From NCBI RefSeq assembly GCF_021412585.1, contig NZ_JAKCMI010000040.1, positions 1 through 64,000 on the forward strand: a DNA stretch of 64,000 nt, read 5' to 3'. This DNA is from Halomonas alkalisoli. Lineage in GTDB: Bacteria; Pseudomonadota; Gammaproteobacteria; Pseudomonadales; Halomonadaceae. A program made the translations under genes and the position numbers. This document shows, piece by piece, positions 43,104 to 52,891 of this stretch. Within the stretch, counting starts at the first letter, position 1. Each line of letters opens with the position of its first letter. The notes under the pieces were generated by a model. That model was not told the origin of the DNA, made no database searches, and was given only the letters and a program-made list of their open reading frames with translations.

Positions 43104-45230
43104 ATGGACAGTACAATACAGGTCGGCTCTTTATACCCAGCAGCCTTGCTAGATTGGGCTGGCCACCATTCAGGAGGGGTGAGGCGACTCTTCGACGAAA
43201 ATAGTGGTCGGCCTAATAAAGATATATTGAAGACGAATTTATTGTTTAGATTAGAGGCTTGGGCAAAGGATATAGCCGGTGCCAAAGCAGGGATCCCGAG
43301 AATCTTACTCTTGGTAGGAGGGCCGGGAAACGGGAAAACAGAAGCTATCGAGTTAACAATCAATTCCTTGGATAAGGAGCTAGGCTGCAACGGAGAGCTG
43401 GTTGATGAGCTAGTCCAGCATTTCACACCTCCTCTAGGGAATGCTGTACCTAGGATCGTAAACATCGATACTAGTAAGATTACTGCGCAGAAGGGGGGCT
43501 TCGAGCTAGGAGTCGTGCAAGATGCATCTGTTACCTCTGGTCACGAAGGGAAATCGGCAGCCGAGTTGCTCGTTGAAGAGCTCGTCAATTCTTGTGATGC
43601 CCCCGCTTCGAAAATTTATTTATGTTGTGTAAATCGAGGTGTACTTGACGATGCGCTGATACATGCTCTGGACAACAATTTGGATGTCCCAATAAGGTTG
43701 CTCTCAGCTATCACCGGCGCTGTTAGCCTAGCTCCTGATGCCCCCTCATGCTGGCCTCTAGAGAAGTACGAAGCTATTGCAGTGTGGCCAATGGATGCTG
43801 AATCCCTGCTGGTTCAGCCCGATGAAGGTGTTCAGCCTCCAGCTGCCAGACTGCTAGCTCAAGCGACAGCAGAGCATATGTGGCCTCCCCATGGCGCGTG
43901 TGCTGCCGGTAAGAACTGTCCGTTCTGCTATAGCCGCTTCCTTCTATCGCACATAGAACCAAGAGAATCCTTGTTGAGAACTCTAAGATGGTGCGAGTTG
44001 GCAAGTGGTAAACGCTGGAGCTTTCGTGATTTGTTCTCCTTGATGTCGTACTTGCTTGCTGGTCACCATCAGTCTTCGCAAGGACAGCAAACTGATCCAT
44101 GTGGTTGGGCCGCGAATCTCCTAAAACTAGATGAGTCGAGCAAGACGACAAAGCGGCCAGTGCGACAACAGCTAACTGCGATCTTTAATCTCGCGACATC
44201 TAGTTACCAGCATGCCCTGTTCCATCTTTGGGACAGTGGGGTGGCCAACTCGCTGCGTCAAGATATCAAAGAGCTTGGGCTCGACACCAGCGATGCTGAT
44301 ATGCGTGTATTGCGGGGGCTCCAGTATTTTCTGCAGGAACGAGCATCGCCTTACTTACCGGCGACGATAGCATCGCTAATGGAGGATTTAGCCGAACTGC
44401 TGGATCCGGCACTAGCAAACCCCGATAGCGAAGTCGCGGTCAGTGGTCGTAGCAGTGTTGTGCTGCGTGATCTTGACATAAGATTTAGTCGCTCAATCGA
44501 GAGCGGCATTGATTTTATTCGAAAATACCAGACACTATCCGCGAACGAACTTGAGTTACTCAGGCGGCTAGCCAAGGCTGACAGCCTGCTCTCCTCGCCA
44601 CTCATACGTCGAAAGAAACCAACTGCAGCAAGTCGTATTCAGCGAATGTTGCGCGATTTTTCCTGTCGCCTTGTACGGCGCAGCATCTGCACTCGCTCTG
44701 CCATTGTCGCGGATGCCGATATTCTGAAGGCATTCCAGCAGGTTGTGGAGGATAAACAAGAAAAGCGCCTATACGAGGTCGCCCAACAGGTGAAAACCCT
44801 ACTCAATAGTCGACATGGCTTCGAAGCCTCGCTCACGACTACGTTCGGACAGCCCCTGCCACCCCGCCAGCGCCAGGCTACCCTTCTTGTTCAGCCACAA
44901 CCTGTCAGGCCGTTACCCCTTTCTACAAAGGGGCGGCCACATTCCCCCATTTGCTTCTTAGAGGTGGGACGCGGTCAGTCGTCCCAACCAATTGCATTGA
45001 CATACGATCTCTTCAAAGCTGTGCAAGAATTGGAACGTGGGCTATCGCCTGCATCTCTTCCTCAAACGGTGGTAGCATTAATTGATACTACTAATTCGAG
45101 GCTCGCTGGCCCTATTGTGCGCGATCAAGACATACTCGCTGATGCAAGGATTAGGATCGGCGATGATGGTACGGAGATTGTCAAGTCTTGGAACGGGTTC
45201 GTATCGTTGAAGGGAAGGAGCAACGAATGA
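43104..45230 (+). CDS. P-loop ATPase, DptF-like, of a 5mC-associated defence operon
   Basis: A 708-residue protein with AAGGGGA 4 bases before the ATG. Walker A is VGGPGNGKTEAIEL (Lys78), and the likely Walker B/sensor strand is SKIYLCCVNRGVLDDAL at about 172-188. A cysteine cluster at 266-275 (CAAGKNCPFC) looks like a small zinc site. The C-terminal 400 residues are mostly helical without a known motif. Size, the GxGKxE Walker A and position ahead of two partner genes resemble DptF, the ATPase of phosphorothioation-dependent restriction. The homology is remote and inferred by eye. Its stop overlaps the next start (ATGA). Confidence 0.7.
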   Translation: MDSTIQVGSLYPAALLDWAGHHSGGVRRLFDENSGRPNKDILKTNLLFRLEAWAKDIAGAKAGIPRILLLVGGPGNGKTEAIELTINSLDKELGCNGELVDELVQHFTPPLGNAVPRIVNIDTSKITAQKGGFELGVVQDASVTSGHEGKSAAELLVEELVNSCDAPASKIYLCCVNRGVLDDALIHALDNNLDVPIRLLSAITGAVSLAPDAPSCWPLEKYEAIAVWPMDAESLLVQPDEGVQPPAARLLAQATAEHMWPPHGACAAGKNCPFCYSRFLLSHIEPRESLLRTLRWCELASGKRWSFRDLFSLMSYLLAGHHQSSQGQQTDPCGWAANLLKLDESSKTTKRPVRQQLTAIFNLATSSYQHALFHLWDSGVANSLRQDIKELGLDTSDADMRVLRGLQYFLQERASPYLPATIASLMEDLAELLDPALANPDSEVAVSGRSSVVLRDLDIRFSRSIESGIDFIRKYQTLSANELELLRRLAKADSLLSSPLIRRKKPTAASRIQRMLRDFSCRLVRRSICTRSAIVADADILKAFQQVVEDKQEKRLYEVAQQVKTLLNSRHGFEASLTTTFGQPLPPRQRQATLLVQPQPVRPLPLSTKGRPHSPICFLEVGRGQSSQPIALTYDLFKAVQELERGLSPASLPQTVVALIDTTNSRLAGPIVRDQDILADARIRIGDDGTEIVKSWNGFVSLKGRSNE

Positions 45231-46765
45231 CTCTCGCTGATTTCGAACAAGCCCCGTGGAAGCGTGAAAACACCCATGCCAGGTACAAGCAGTCAGCACT
45301 TTCAATCAGCCCAGCCCCTGAATATGCAAGTTCGGAAATATTAGTTGCATCGCTCTATCGTACCGTTGGGTTCAAAGAAGTTAGCGAGGGTGGTATCCCG
45401 CAAGCTGGGCGTGAGCTAGATAGAAAAATCCAGAAACTTCGGGACAAGCCTTCGAAGGCCCCTGAAGGCATTACTGTCGACGTGAGTACATGGAGTGCCG
45501 TTCTGCACGGCATACTAGAAAGTCCCAAGCTACCCAATCAATCGTCCAAGCGCTTCCTCCAAGTGACCCCGCTCGTTCCTGGAACAGCGCTCTTCTCTGG
45601 CTCGGCTCGCCTGTCTAACAACTCATGGCCCGCAGGTAGCCTCGTGCGCCGAATGGTCTCTCTTGGTTCGAAGGACAAAGATGCGGCTCAGTCGCTATGG
45701 AAAGATCTTTTCTTGGCCTTGAGCGTGGACGAAGGCGACGATGTCTTTGCCCGGTGGCTTGAGAAGGAAACCTATTCATGGGGGGCGCCTCAGAAGTGGG
45801 AGCTAGTACCAATCCCCGAGTCCGAGTCTATATCATTGGCAGAAGAGGACTTCAAGCATGTCCCTTTCCTTCCAGCCCGGCAATTTTCGAAAGACCTGCG
45901 TGCTATTATCCAGGCCAAGGATGCCATGACCCGCCGCCAATGGACCAGCTTGCTAGAGGCAGTGCTCCGTCTAGCAAGTGTGTCGCATGTAACTTGGCTC
46001 TGTGATGTTCAAGTTAGAATCTGGCGATGCCTGTCTGACGCTCTTGACATGAATGGTCCAAAAGGCGCCAACGATACCAGGCAGGCTCTTTTTCCCACTT
46101 CCGCACAGTATATGACGTACGGTGGCAAGGCTCTGCCTGGGCTTAAGCACAGGGCTTCCGGCTACCTCGCAGCACGCCTGGGCATAAACACTGTTCTTTG
46201 GTCTTTAGATAAGGTAGGTTCACCCTATGAAGGGAACCTATCTTCCAGTCAGGGAATTGCCTCACTGTGTCAGCATATTCGCGATAACCACACCGCCCTT
46301 GTCAATCTCAATGTACGACAAAAAATCGTAGACATTCGCGAGCGCGAGGCTCGGGCCCTGAACTGCAAGAAGGGAATAGGGGCGAATTTGCACGAGTTCG
46401 CTCGCCATGCCCTTGGGCAGCGCCGATCTGCTATACCCCTACTCAGGGGCTACGATCAAGGCTATATACTCAAGCAGAAAGGCAAAGGCCCATCCAGTCC
46501 GTGGATAGTATCCCTTGGGCCAGTCGCTGTTCTTGCTCTGGTGCATTGTGCATTGGCCGGCATGGGTGGACCGCGTTCGATACATCGACTGGGCCAGCAT
46601 CTAGCCGCCTATGGTATTGCTATTGATCGCCACGACATCGCAAGTAACGATCTGGGTCATCAACTCCGGATGCTTGGGCTGGTGCTTGATAGCCCGGATG
46701 CCGAAAGCGGCATGTTGTTGCTGCCACCCTTTCCTGTAACCCAGGCTATGGATAACGCACGATGA
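45227..46765 (+). CDS. Uncharacterised middle protein of the defence operon, DptG-like by position
   Basis: A 512-residue soluble protein from the ATG at 45227, chosen because AAGGAG lies 6 bases upstream and it overlaps the previous stop as ATGA. I recognise no domain. The last 100 residues (PWIVSLGPVAVLALVHCALAG, then alternating helices and a strand with GMLLLPPF) look like a winged-helix fold. It lies between an ATPase and a HerA-type giant protein, with 4-bp overlaps on both sides, so it is probably a stoichiometric complex subunit. It matches DptG in order and approximate size only. Confidence 0.6.
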   Translation: MTLADFEQAPWKRENTHARYKQSALSISPAPEYASSEILVASLYRTVGFKEVSEGGIPQAGRELDRKIQKLRDKPSKAPEGITVDVSTWSAVLHGILESPKLPNQSSKRFLQVTPLVPGTALFSGSARLSNNSWPAGSLVRRMVSLGSKDKDAAQSLWKDLFLALSVDEGDDVFARWLEKETYSWGAPQKWELVPIPESESISLAEEDFKHVPFLPARQFSKDLRAIIQAKDAMTRRQWTSLLEAVLRLASVSHVTWLCDVQVRIWRCLSDALDMNGPKGANDTRQALFPTSAQYMTYGGKALPGLKHRASGYLAARLGINTVLWSLDKVGSPYEGNLSSSQGIASLCQHIRDNHTALVNLNVRQKIVDIREREARALNCKKGIGANLHEFARHALGQRRSAIPLLRGYDQGYILKQKGKGPSSPWIVSLGPVAVLALVHCALAGMGGPRSIHRLGQHLAAYGIAIDRHDIASNDLGHQLRMLGLVLDSPDAESGMLLLPPFPVTQAMDNAR

Positions 46766-49700
46766 ATATGTTGGTACGCACGCTCGCCGATATCGTTAAG
46801 GAAAGGGTATTGGATGCAACTAAAGGACGCAGTGGCGCCAGGCTCGAGTCCCGCTTTATTTTCCATGGCCCCCCGCTTGTCCTTCTCGAAGCCGTCTTTG
46901 AGGAATTAGTAAGCAACGGTGGCATACAGGTCCCGCAAGGCCCGAATGACATGCATGCATCCCTGCCTGTCATACTGCAGCTTCCTTCTGGCGTCAGGTC
47001 AGGAGGCAATCCGGGCATAGGCACATCTGGCAGGTGTGATGAAAACCACCTGCTTCATATTCGCAACGACCCACATAGCCCCAGCTTTGTGGCACTTGTG
47101 CCACCAGGACAACATAACAACAAATCAGTAGCCTCGACGACAGAGGAGTTCGGTATGCACTCCTCGAGCAATACGGGACATGCGACCTTCGAAGAATGGT
47201 GGAACGATGGGTTTATTCAGCAACTAGTATCCCGTGGCTTGAAAGCAGCCGGATTAGAAGAAGAGTTAGGAGGGGCCATTCAGCTTGTGGAGCGTGCAGC
47301 TGAGGCTTTCGATGAAATGGACCGGGATGAAGGGAGCCGCAACGCAGCTTGGCGCCTATTGGCTCGCATCTACTCCATTCCTGATGAGCAATCGGGACTG
47401 TCTGCTGGATCGGCGCTTGCCCTTGCATGCGGTGTCCCTCCTATGCAAGAAGGGGGTATCTCGCCCAAGCTGCAGCTCGATATTCTTGCAAAAATTGCTG
47501 ACGAATTAGCAGACGGCTTCAAGACAGGTGTTGACCGTATCGCTGTTGATTCGTCGGACTCGGTCAAGCAGGCTCTTGCTGGGTTTCTCGAACATATACA
47601 GAAAAGTTGCGACGTGACCACAGCCTTTGAGCACGCCACGCAAGCCTTCTACGTACCAACAGATGCCCCCATGCTCACGGCACCTCCTGCGTGGTGGGAG
47701 ACGTTGACAGCTGAGTGCTGGACTGAGCTGCTTTCCGAAGAGCCCGATGAGGCGGCTGGTGCTATCTCTATAACCTGTGCTAACGCCATCCTTCCGGTTG
47801 TTCGTAACATGCCAGCGATAGTAAGTGACGAGGTAGTGCTTACGGTATCCCTAGACGATGATCAAGAAGGTCGGTCAGTCGAGGCCCTCCTTACCGGTGG
47901 ATCGTACGGCAAAACCGGGATGCAATTATTGATCAGTAGCGCTACTACTTCACTTCATGATACCCCTCCTATCAGTGGGCATAGGACACCACTCACTTAC
48001 AAAGTAGACTCTGCTGGTCTCAAGCCGGCGAAGGCGAGAGTCATTTCACTTGCCTACTGGACCCCATCAATCCTCGTCACCTGCAGGATGGCCAACAAAT
48101 TTTCCCCGCCAAGGAAGCCACGCAAGGCCAGAACCAGAACAGGGCCAGAGTGGGAGTCCTCGATTTCACTACCTGGTTCGGGACGTTACGAATTGCTTCT
48201 ACTTACCTCCCCAGGCACAAGCATTATTGAAGCTGTCGGCGTATCTGACGATGCTACCGAGACTGATCTGGAGGGTCCTGAGACACTTGCGGTTCATGAG
48301 GTGCGTAGCGGCGAGTACCAGTTAGAAATAGTGGCTGATGGTAAGTATCAACTCGATGTGACCTTTCAACCTCCTGAGCGTGAGAAAGAGACCTGCAGGA
48401 TTTACATTACTTGTGAGGATGCGAGAGAAGAGGGGTGTCGGAGCGAATTCGAAAGGCTCATCAAGCGAAACCGACAGCATTTGGAAAAATTCGATACTAA
48501 GGCTGTGGTCCAGCTGGATCGTCATGCCCGTTCCTCCAGCCTGCAGTCATGGATCCTCGACGAGTACAATGTTGCCAAGTCATTCATTCCCCTTATCTTG
48601 GCGGATGACTATGCGACCCACTGGGCACCGCCCGACTGGGATGCGCCTAATGGTCCCATCCTGTCCGAAGCCCGCTTTCTGCACGATCCAAGGCCCGAGG
48701 CTGGATTGTTCAACCCACCGCAAGGGTTCGTTGAGGCGAGGCGGGCCATCGCCGAACGGGTCAGGAAGAGTACCGAGGATCAATCAGGTCTAGTCGAGTC
48801 GGCCCCGCTTGGGAAATGGCTAGCACGTGACGAGGACTTCCGCGCGCTCGTTGAGGCATACCTCGACGCCTACACGGCATGGCTGGCATCCGACCGGGAT
48901 GTTGCCTGCTGGGTGGACGCCATAGCTGTGTGCTCGCGAGAGGCAGGTGGCCGTACCCTTGCGCGGGTGCCGGATGCCATCATCCTATCCCCATTGCACC
49001 CCTTGCGCCTCGCATGGCATTGTCTCGCACAGCAAGTGCTCCATGATGAAGTGGAAGGGAGCGATCCTCGTCCCTGCCCCGCAGCCAGTATTTTGGATCC
49101 CGGTAGCGTTCCTGATCTACTGACGATATCTCTCCAATCTCCAGGGGGAATACAAGGTATCGATCGTGTGGATTTCCTTTCTATCGAATGCAACTCGGAC
49201 TATTGGTCGGTACTGTGGAACGGGTCACGCCTGGGCGGGATCGCCGAAAGATCGCGGCAGCCCCCCTTTGATAACACGTTTGGCCTGGTTGTTGGAGGTA
49301 TATCAAGCGGCTTCAGTCCAGCCCAAGTCGGTCGCGCACTTGAGGACGTAACCGATCTACTTGCCGCAAAATCCATTGTCAGTCTGGCTATCTCCAGTGC
49401 AGGAGGTACTACCGACGCTTGCAACGAGGGGCTGACTAGCTGGTGTACCAAGCGATTGGGGTACAATGAGAAGACTGCGATACGACACGGAGTAGGCCCT
49501 AGAATTCTGGAAGTCTACGACACCCGACCGTCCGGATCACGCCCCGACCAGGCCACTTTAGCTAACCTATCCGAAGATACCGCCAATCAAGTTCGTTGGT
49601 TTGAGAGGCAACCCACAGGCGCGATACCAGACCTTGGCATAATCGCTCAGTTGGACTCTGCCCAGCCCGAGTCGACCGAAGTGGGAATCCGTTCACCACT

Positions 49701-52308
49701 TGGATTCGGTGGGCTGATCCGACATAGGGTCAGACGCCGACTTCACGGGGCTTTTCTTAGCGAGTCAAGGCAGGCCCTGCCCATGCCTCCCTCGGGAGAT
49801 ACATTCCCAGACAAGATTTCAAGCTGTATCATTGCTTTAGAAAGCAGCTCCGATGGCAAGATTGGATTGCAATTCGCTCCAGATGTCCATGCTGTCTCCA
49901 GTATGCTCAATGAGCACAAAGCAGGTTTTGTCGCGGTCTCATCATCTGCTATTGACCCCGCTTGCTTCTTGAGTGGCTGGATTCAGGGAGCCTATCTTTG
50001 GGATTATGATCTACCTTCCTACTCACAACGCGCCGGGGATACAAGTGGATATTATTTGTTGTCCCAAGTAGGAGATGCCGACTGCGAATCATTGGCGCGA
50101 GTCCTCGAGCCTGTGCCTGGAGGCAAGGAGTTGAACGAAAATGAAGTCGAGGAGATACTTCTTGAGGTGGCAAGACGGGGTATCCCTACGATTCGTGGCC
50201 TCTCTGGCGACGATACCGGAGCTACAGGGGACCTAGGCCTCTTTCTCGCCGTGCGATTACTACAAGATCAGTTTCGTATCTCGGGCAATTTGGAAAGCCT
50301 CCTACCCGTTATTTCGGGTTCGGAAGGTGACACATCGATCGCTATAATCATTCCAGTCGATCCTTTCCGAGGCTATCTTGCCGACCTAGCGCGCTCACTT
50401 GGTAAGGAACGGAAAGACGCCTCGTTATCACGCCCCGATCTTCTGGTCTTTGGAATCCATGCAAGTCAGGACCGGATTTCATTACATCTCACACCCATCG
50501 AGGTGAAATGCCGCCAAGGCAGCACATTCAGCGCGAACGATGCGAGAGATGCCCTTGGTCAAGCCAAGGCGCTTTCCGTGCTATTCCGTTCCATACAAGA
50601 ACGAGCATCGAAGTCCCAGGCGTGGAGACTTGCGTTTCAACATCTCCTGCTGTCGATGGTTAGCTTCGGCCTGCGCGTCTACAGCCAGCATGAACAGGCT
50701 ACTGCGCAGGCAGGGCGCTGGGCAGATTACCATGAGCGCATTACTGCCGAAATCCTTGGTTCATCTCCATCTTCGATCAGTATCGATGACAGGGGCAGGC
50801 TCATAGTAGTAGATTCTTCACTGCATAGCAGCTCCCGGGACCATGATGACGATGGCCTTGAAGAAACCATTGTTATTTCCCGTACAGATGCAGGGCGTAT
50901 GGTGACGGGTGATGCACAGGCTTTCTACGACGACGTTCGCAATAGAGTTGGCAATTGGGGCCTGTTACCCAAGCCGGATAAGCCTGACAGCAAAGCTTCC
51001 ATGCTCGGCCCTTCTACCTCAGGCGAAGATGCGGAAGTCGTGTCACAATCCGGGGCAACTTATTCACCATCAGCGGCATCTAAAAACAAACCTGCTGATT
51101 CCAGTGATTTGGATATCGAAACTTTGGTCAAGGCAGCCGGCACACCGAATTCTGGGCAGGTCGAGGCAGGCACGGGTCTCGTCCTCTCGGTTGGCCAAAC
51201 AGTCGATGGCTTTGAGCCCCACCAGCTGAAGCTGAACATATCTGACACACGGCTAAATCAGCTAAACATTGGTGTAGTGGGTGATTTAGGTACGGGCAAG
51301 ACCCAGTTGCTTAAGTCTCTTATTTTTCAGATAGTCACGTCACGCCAGAAGAACCAAGGCATCAAACCAAGATTCCTTATTTTTGACTACAAGAGGGACT
51401 ATAGTAGCCCGGAGTTCGTGGCTGCTACTGGCGCCAAGGTTGTCAAGCCTAGCCGCTTGCCCTTGAATTTGTTCGACACAACATCCATGGATGAGTCAGT
51501 TGCACCGTGGCTGGATAGATTCCGCTTTTTTGCCGATGTACTAGACAAAGTCTATTCGGGGATCGGACCAGTACAGCGTGACAAGCTCAAGAGCGCAGTG
51601 CGAAACGCGTATGAAGCTTGTGGGCCGAACGGGAATCAACCCACGATCTACGATATCCATGCCGAATATAGGGAACTTCTTGGCGGGAAGTCTGATTCGC
51701 CCATGGCCATCATTGATGATCTGGTGGATATGGAGGTATTCGAACGCGAGCCTAGCAAGACCCAGTCTTTCGATGAATTTTTTGATGGCGTGGTGGTGAT
51801 CTCGCTTGATGCGATGGGTCAGGATGACCGTAGCAAAAACATGCTCGTCGCGATCATGCTGAACATGTTTTATGAAAACATGCTTAGGACGCCGAAGCGG
51901 CCCTTTATCGGAGAGGATCCTCAGTTACGAGTAATCGATTCCTACTTGCTTGTCGATGAAGCCGATAACATCATGCGATATGAGTTTGATGTGCTGCGAA
52001 AGCTGTTGCTGCAAGGCCGTGAGTTTGGGTCTGGAGTGATATTGGCCTCGCAATACCTAAGGCATTTTAAGGCCAGTGCGACCGATTACCGTGAGCCTCT
52101 ATTGACTTGGTTCATCCACAAGGTGCCAAATGCCACCCCTGCAGAGCTTGGCACGTTAGGCTTTACCACTGATCTTGGCGACCTGTCCGACCAAGTTAAG
52201 ACACTGCCTAACCATCACTGCCTTTATAAGTCATTTGATGTTGCAGGTGAGGTGGTCCGTGGGCTACCTTTCTACGAATTGGTCGAAGACAAGCTAGAAA
52301 AGGATTAA
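46762..52308 (+). CDS. Giant nuclease-helicase: PD-(D/E)xK-like domain and HerA/FtsK-type ATPase, DptH-like
   Basis: An 1848-residue protein. The first 730 residues are unrecognised and include beta-rich stretches. A HPLRLAW motif stands near residue 751. A PD-(D/E)xK nuclease signature follows: Asp1226 in SRPDLLVFG, Glu1247-x-Lys1249 in IEVKCR, and Gln1267 in DALGQAKAL. The C-terminus is a HerA/FtsK-type motor with Walker A GDLGTGKT (1507-1514), FLIFDYKRDY, Walker B YLLVDEAD (Asp1732, Glu1733) and an ILASQYLRHF sensor. This order resembles DptH of phosphorothioation-dependent restriction. It overlaps the previous gene by ATGA. It probably translocates on DNA and cuts it; modification status may gate this. 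Confidence 0.78.
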   Translation: MNMLVRTLADIVKERVLDATKGRSGARLESRFIFHGPPLVLLEAVFEELVSNGGIQVPQGPNDMHASLPVILQLPSGVRSGGNPGIGTSGRCDENHLLHIRNDPHSPSFVALVPPGQHNNKSVASTTEEFGMHSSSNTGHATFEEWWNDGFIQQLVSRGLKAAGLEEELGGAIQLVERAAEAFDEMDRDEGSRNAAWRLLARIYSIPDEQSGLSAGSALALACGVPPMQEGGISPKLQLDILAKIADELADGFKTGVDRIAVDSSDSVKQALAGFLEHIQKSCDVTTAFEHATQAFYVPTDAPMLTAPPAWWETLTAECWTELLSEEPDEAAGAISITCANAILPVVRNMPAIVSDEVVLTVSLDDDQEGRSVEALLTGGSYGKTGMQLLISSATTSLHDTPPISGHRTPLTYKVDSAGLKPAKARVISLAYWTPSILVTCRMANKFSPPRKPRKARTRTGPEWESSISLPGSGRYELLLLTSPGTSIIEAVGVSDDATETDLEGPETLAVHEVRSGEYQLEIVADGKYQLDVTFQPPEREKETCRIYITCEDAREEGCRSEFERLIKRNRQHLEKFDTKAVVQLDRHARSSSLQSWILDEYNVAKSFIPLILADDYATHWAPPDWDAPNGPILSEARFLHDPRPEAGLFNPPQGFVEARRAIAERVRKSTEDQSGLVESAPLGKWLARDEDFRALVEAYLDAYTAWLASDRDVACWVDAIAVCSREAGGRTLARVPDAIILSPLHPLRLAWHCLAQQVLHDEVEGSDPRPCPAASILDPGSVPDLLTISLQSPGGIQGIDRVDFLSIECNSDYWSVLWNGSRLGGIAERSRQPPFDNTFGLVVGGISSGFSPAQVGRALEDVTDLLAAKSIVSLAISSAGGTTDACNEGLTSWCTKRLGYNEKTAIRHGVGPRILEVYDTRPSGSRPDQATLANLSEDTANQVRWFERQPTGAIPDLGIIAQLDSAQPESTEVGIRSPLGFGGLIRHRVRRRLHGAFLSESRQALPMPPSGDTFPDKISSCIIALESSSDGKIGLQFAPDVHAVSSMLNEHKAGFVAVSSSAIDPACFLSGWIQGAYLWDYDLPSYSQRAGDTSGYYLLSQVGDADCESLARVLEPVPGGKELNENEVEEILLEVARRGIPTIRGLSGDDTGATGDLGLFLAVRLLQDQFRISGNLESLLPVISGSEGDTSIAIIIPVDPFRGYLADLARSLGKERKDASLSRPDLLVFGIHASQDRISLHLTPIEVKCRQGSTFSANDARDALGQAKALSVLFRSIQERASKSQAWRLAFQHLLLSMVSFGLRVYSQHEQATAQAGRWADYHERITAEILGSSPSSISIDDRGRLIVVDSSLHSSSRDHDDDGLEETIVISRTDAGRMVTGDAQAFYDDVRNRVGNWGLLPKPDKPDSKASMLGPSTSGEDAEVVSQSGATYSPSAASKNKPADSSDLDIETLVKAAGTPNSGQVEAGTGLVLSVGQTVDGFEPHQLKLNISDTRLNQLNIGVVGDLGTGKTQLLKSLIFQIVTSRQKNQGIKPRFLIFDYKRDYSSPEFVAATGAKVVKPSRLPLNLFDTTSMDESVAPWLDRFRFFADVLDKVYSGIGPVQRDKLKSAVRNAYEACGPNGNQPTIYDIHAEYRELLGGKSDSPMAIIDDLVDMEVFEREPSKTQSFDEFFDGVVVISLDAMGQDDRSKNMLVAIMLNMFYENMLRTPKRPFIGEDPQLRVIDSYLLVDEADNIMRYEFDVLRKLLLQGREFGSGVILASQYLRHFKASATDYREPLLTWFIHKVPNATPAELGTLGFTTDLGDLSDQVKTLPNHHCLYKSFDVAGEVVRGLPFYELVEDKLEKD

Positions 52309-52331
52309 CTGGATAGTAATGGAATAGCGAG

Positions 52332-52757
52332 ATGGTAGACTTCCTTACTCCCCGCGAACGCTCGGAAAGGATGTCACGTATCAGGAGCAAGGACACGCAG
52401 CCCGAGCTAGTATTACGCAAGGTCCTTCATGGGCTCGGGCTACGTTACCGTCTGCACGGCAGGGGCTTGCCTGGCAAGCCGGATCTAGTATTTCCTCGCT
52501 ACAGGGTTGTGGTCTTTATTCACGGGTGCTTTTGGCATCGGCACGCTGGATGCAAGATTGCCACGACACCAAAGAGCAATACATCGTTTTGGGTCGAAAA
52601 GTTCGAAAAAAATGTTGCACGGGACCTGCGCGTAGCAGCTGAGTTAGAATCATTGGGCTGGAGGGTGTTTGTCGTTTGGGAATGTGAGGTAAATTCGACC
52701 ACCAAGGCCAGTTTGACAGGAGAAAGGCTGGCTAGGTTAATACGAGAAGAGGCATAA
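52332..52757 (+). CDS. vsr: Very-short-patch mismatch endonuclease (Vsr)
   Basis: A 141-residue Vsr protein, 23 bp after the giant gene. The N-terminal RSERMSRIRSKDTQPELVLRK, the catalytic Asp in GKPDLVFPRYRVVVF, and the zinc/active-site signature FIHGCFWHRHAGCK are all present. Vsr nicks 5' of T in T:G mismatches produced by deamination of 5-methylcytosine, protecting the sites methylated by its partner. Here the partner would be the C5 methyltransferase four genes upstream, in the same operon. Length is normal. Confidence 0.95.
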   Translation: MVDFLTPRERSERMSRIRSKDTQPELVLRKVLHGLGLRYRLHGRGLPGKPDLVFPRYRVVVFIHGCFWHRHAGCKIATTPKSNTSFWVEKFEKNVARDLRVAAELESLGWRVFVVWECEVNSTTKASLTGERLARLIREEA

Positions 52758-52891
52758 TTGAGTATGTCAATTCCTCTTTGGTGCCTCCAAGTGTGGTCGA
52801 CGAGCTCCGTCGTAGGTCTTGCCTTACTACTCAGTGGCGTCTTTGAAGGTCTCCTGATCTACCTGCTCGGTTACTACACACCGTTGACGAG

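Noticed and set aside
41639..52757. Dnd/Ssp phosphorothioation, BREX, DISARM or classic restriction-modification
   Set aside because: No dndA-E or sspABCD sulfur-transfer genes, no PglX/PglZ/BrxC, no DrmA/DrmB helicase signature and no separate restriction gene are seen. The DptFGH-like trio is the only shared part.
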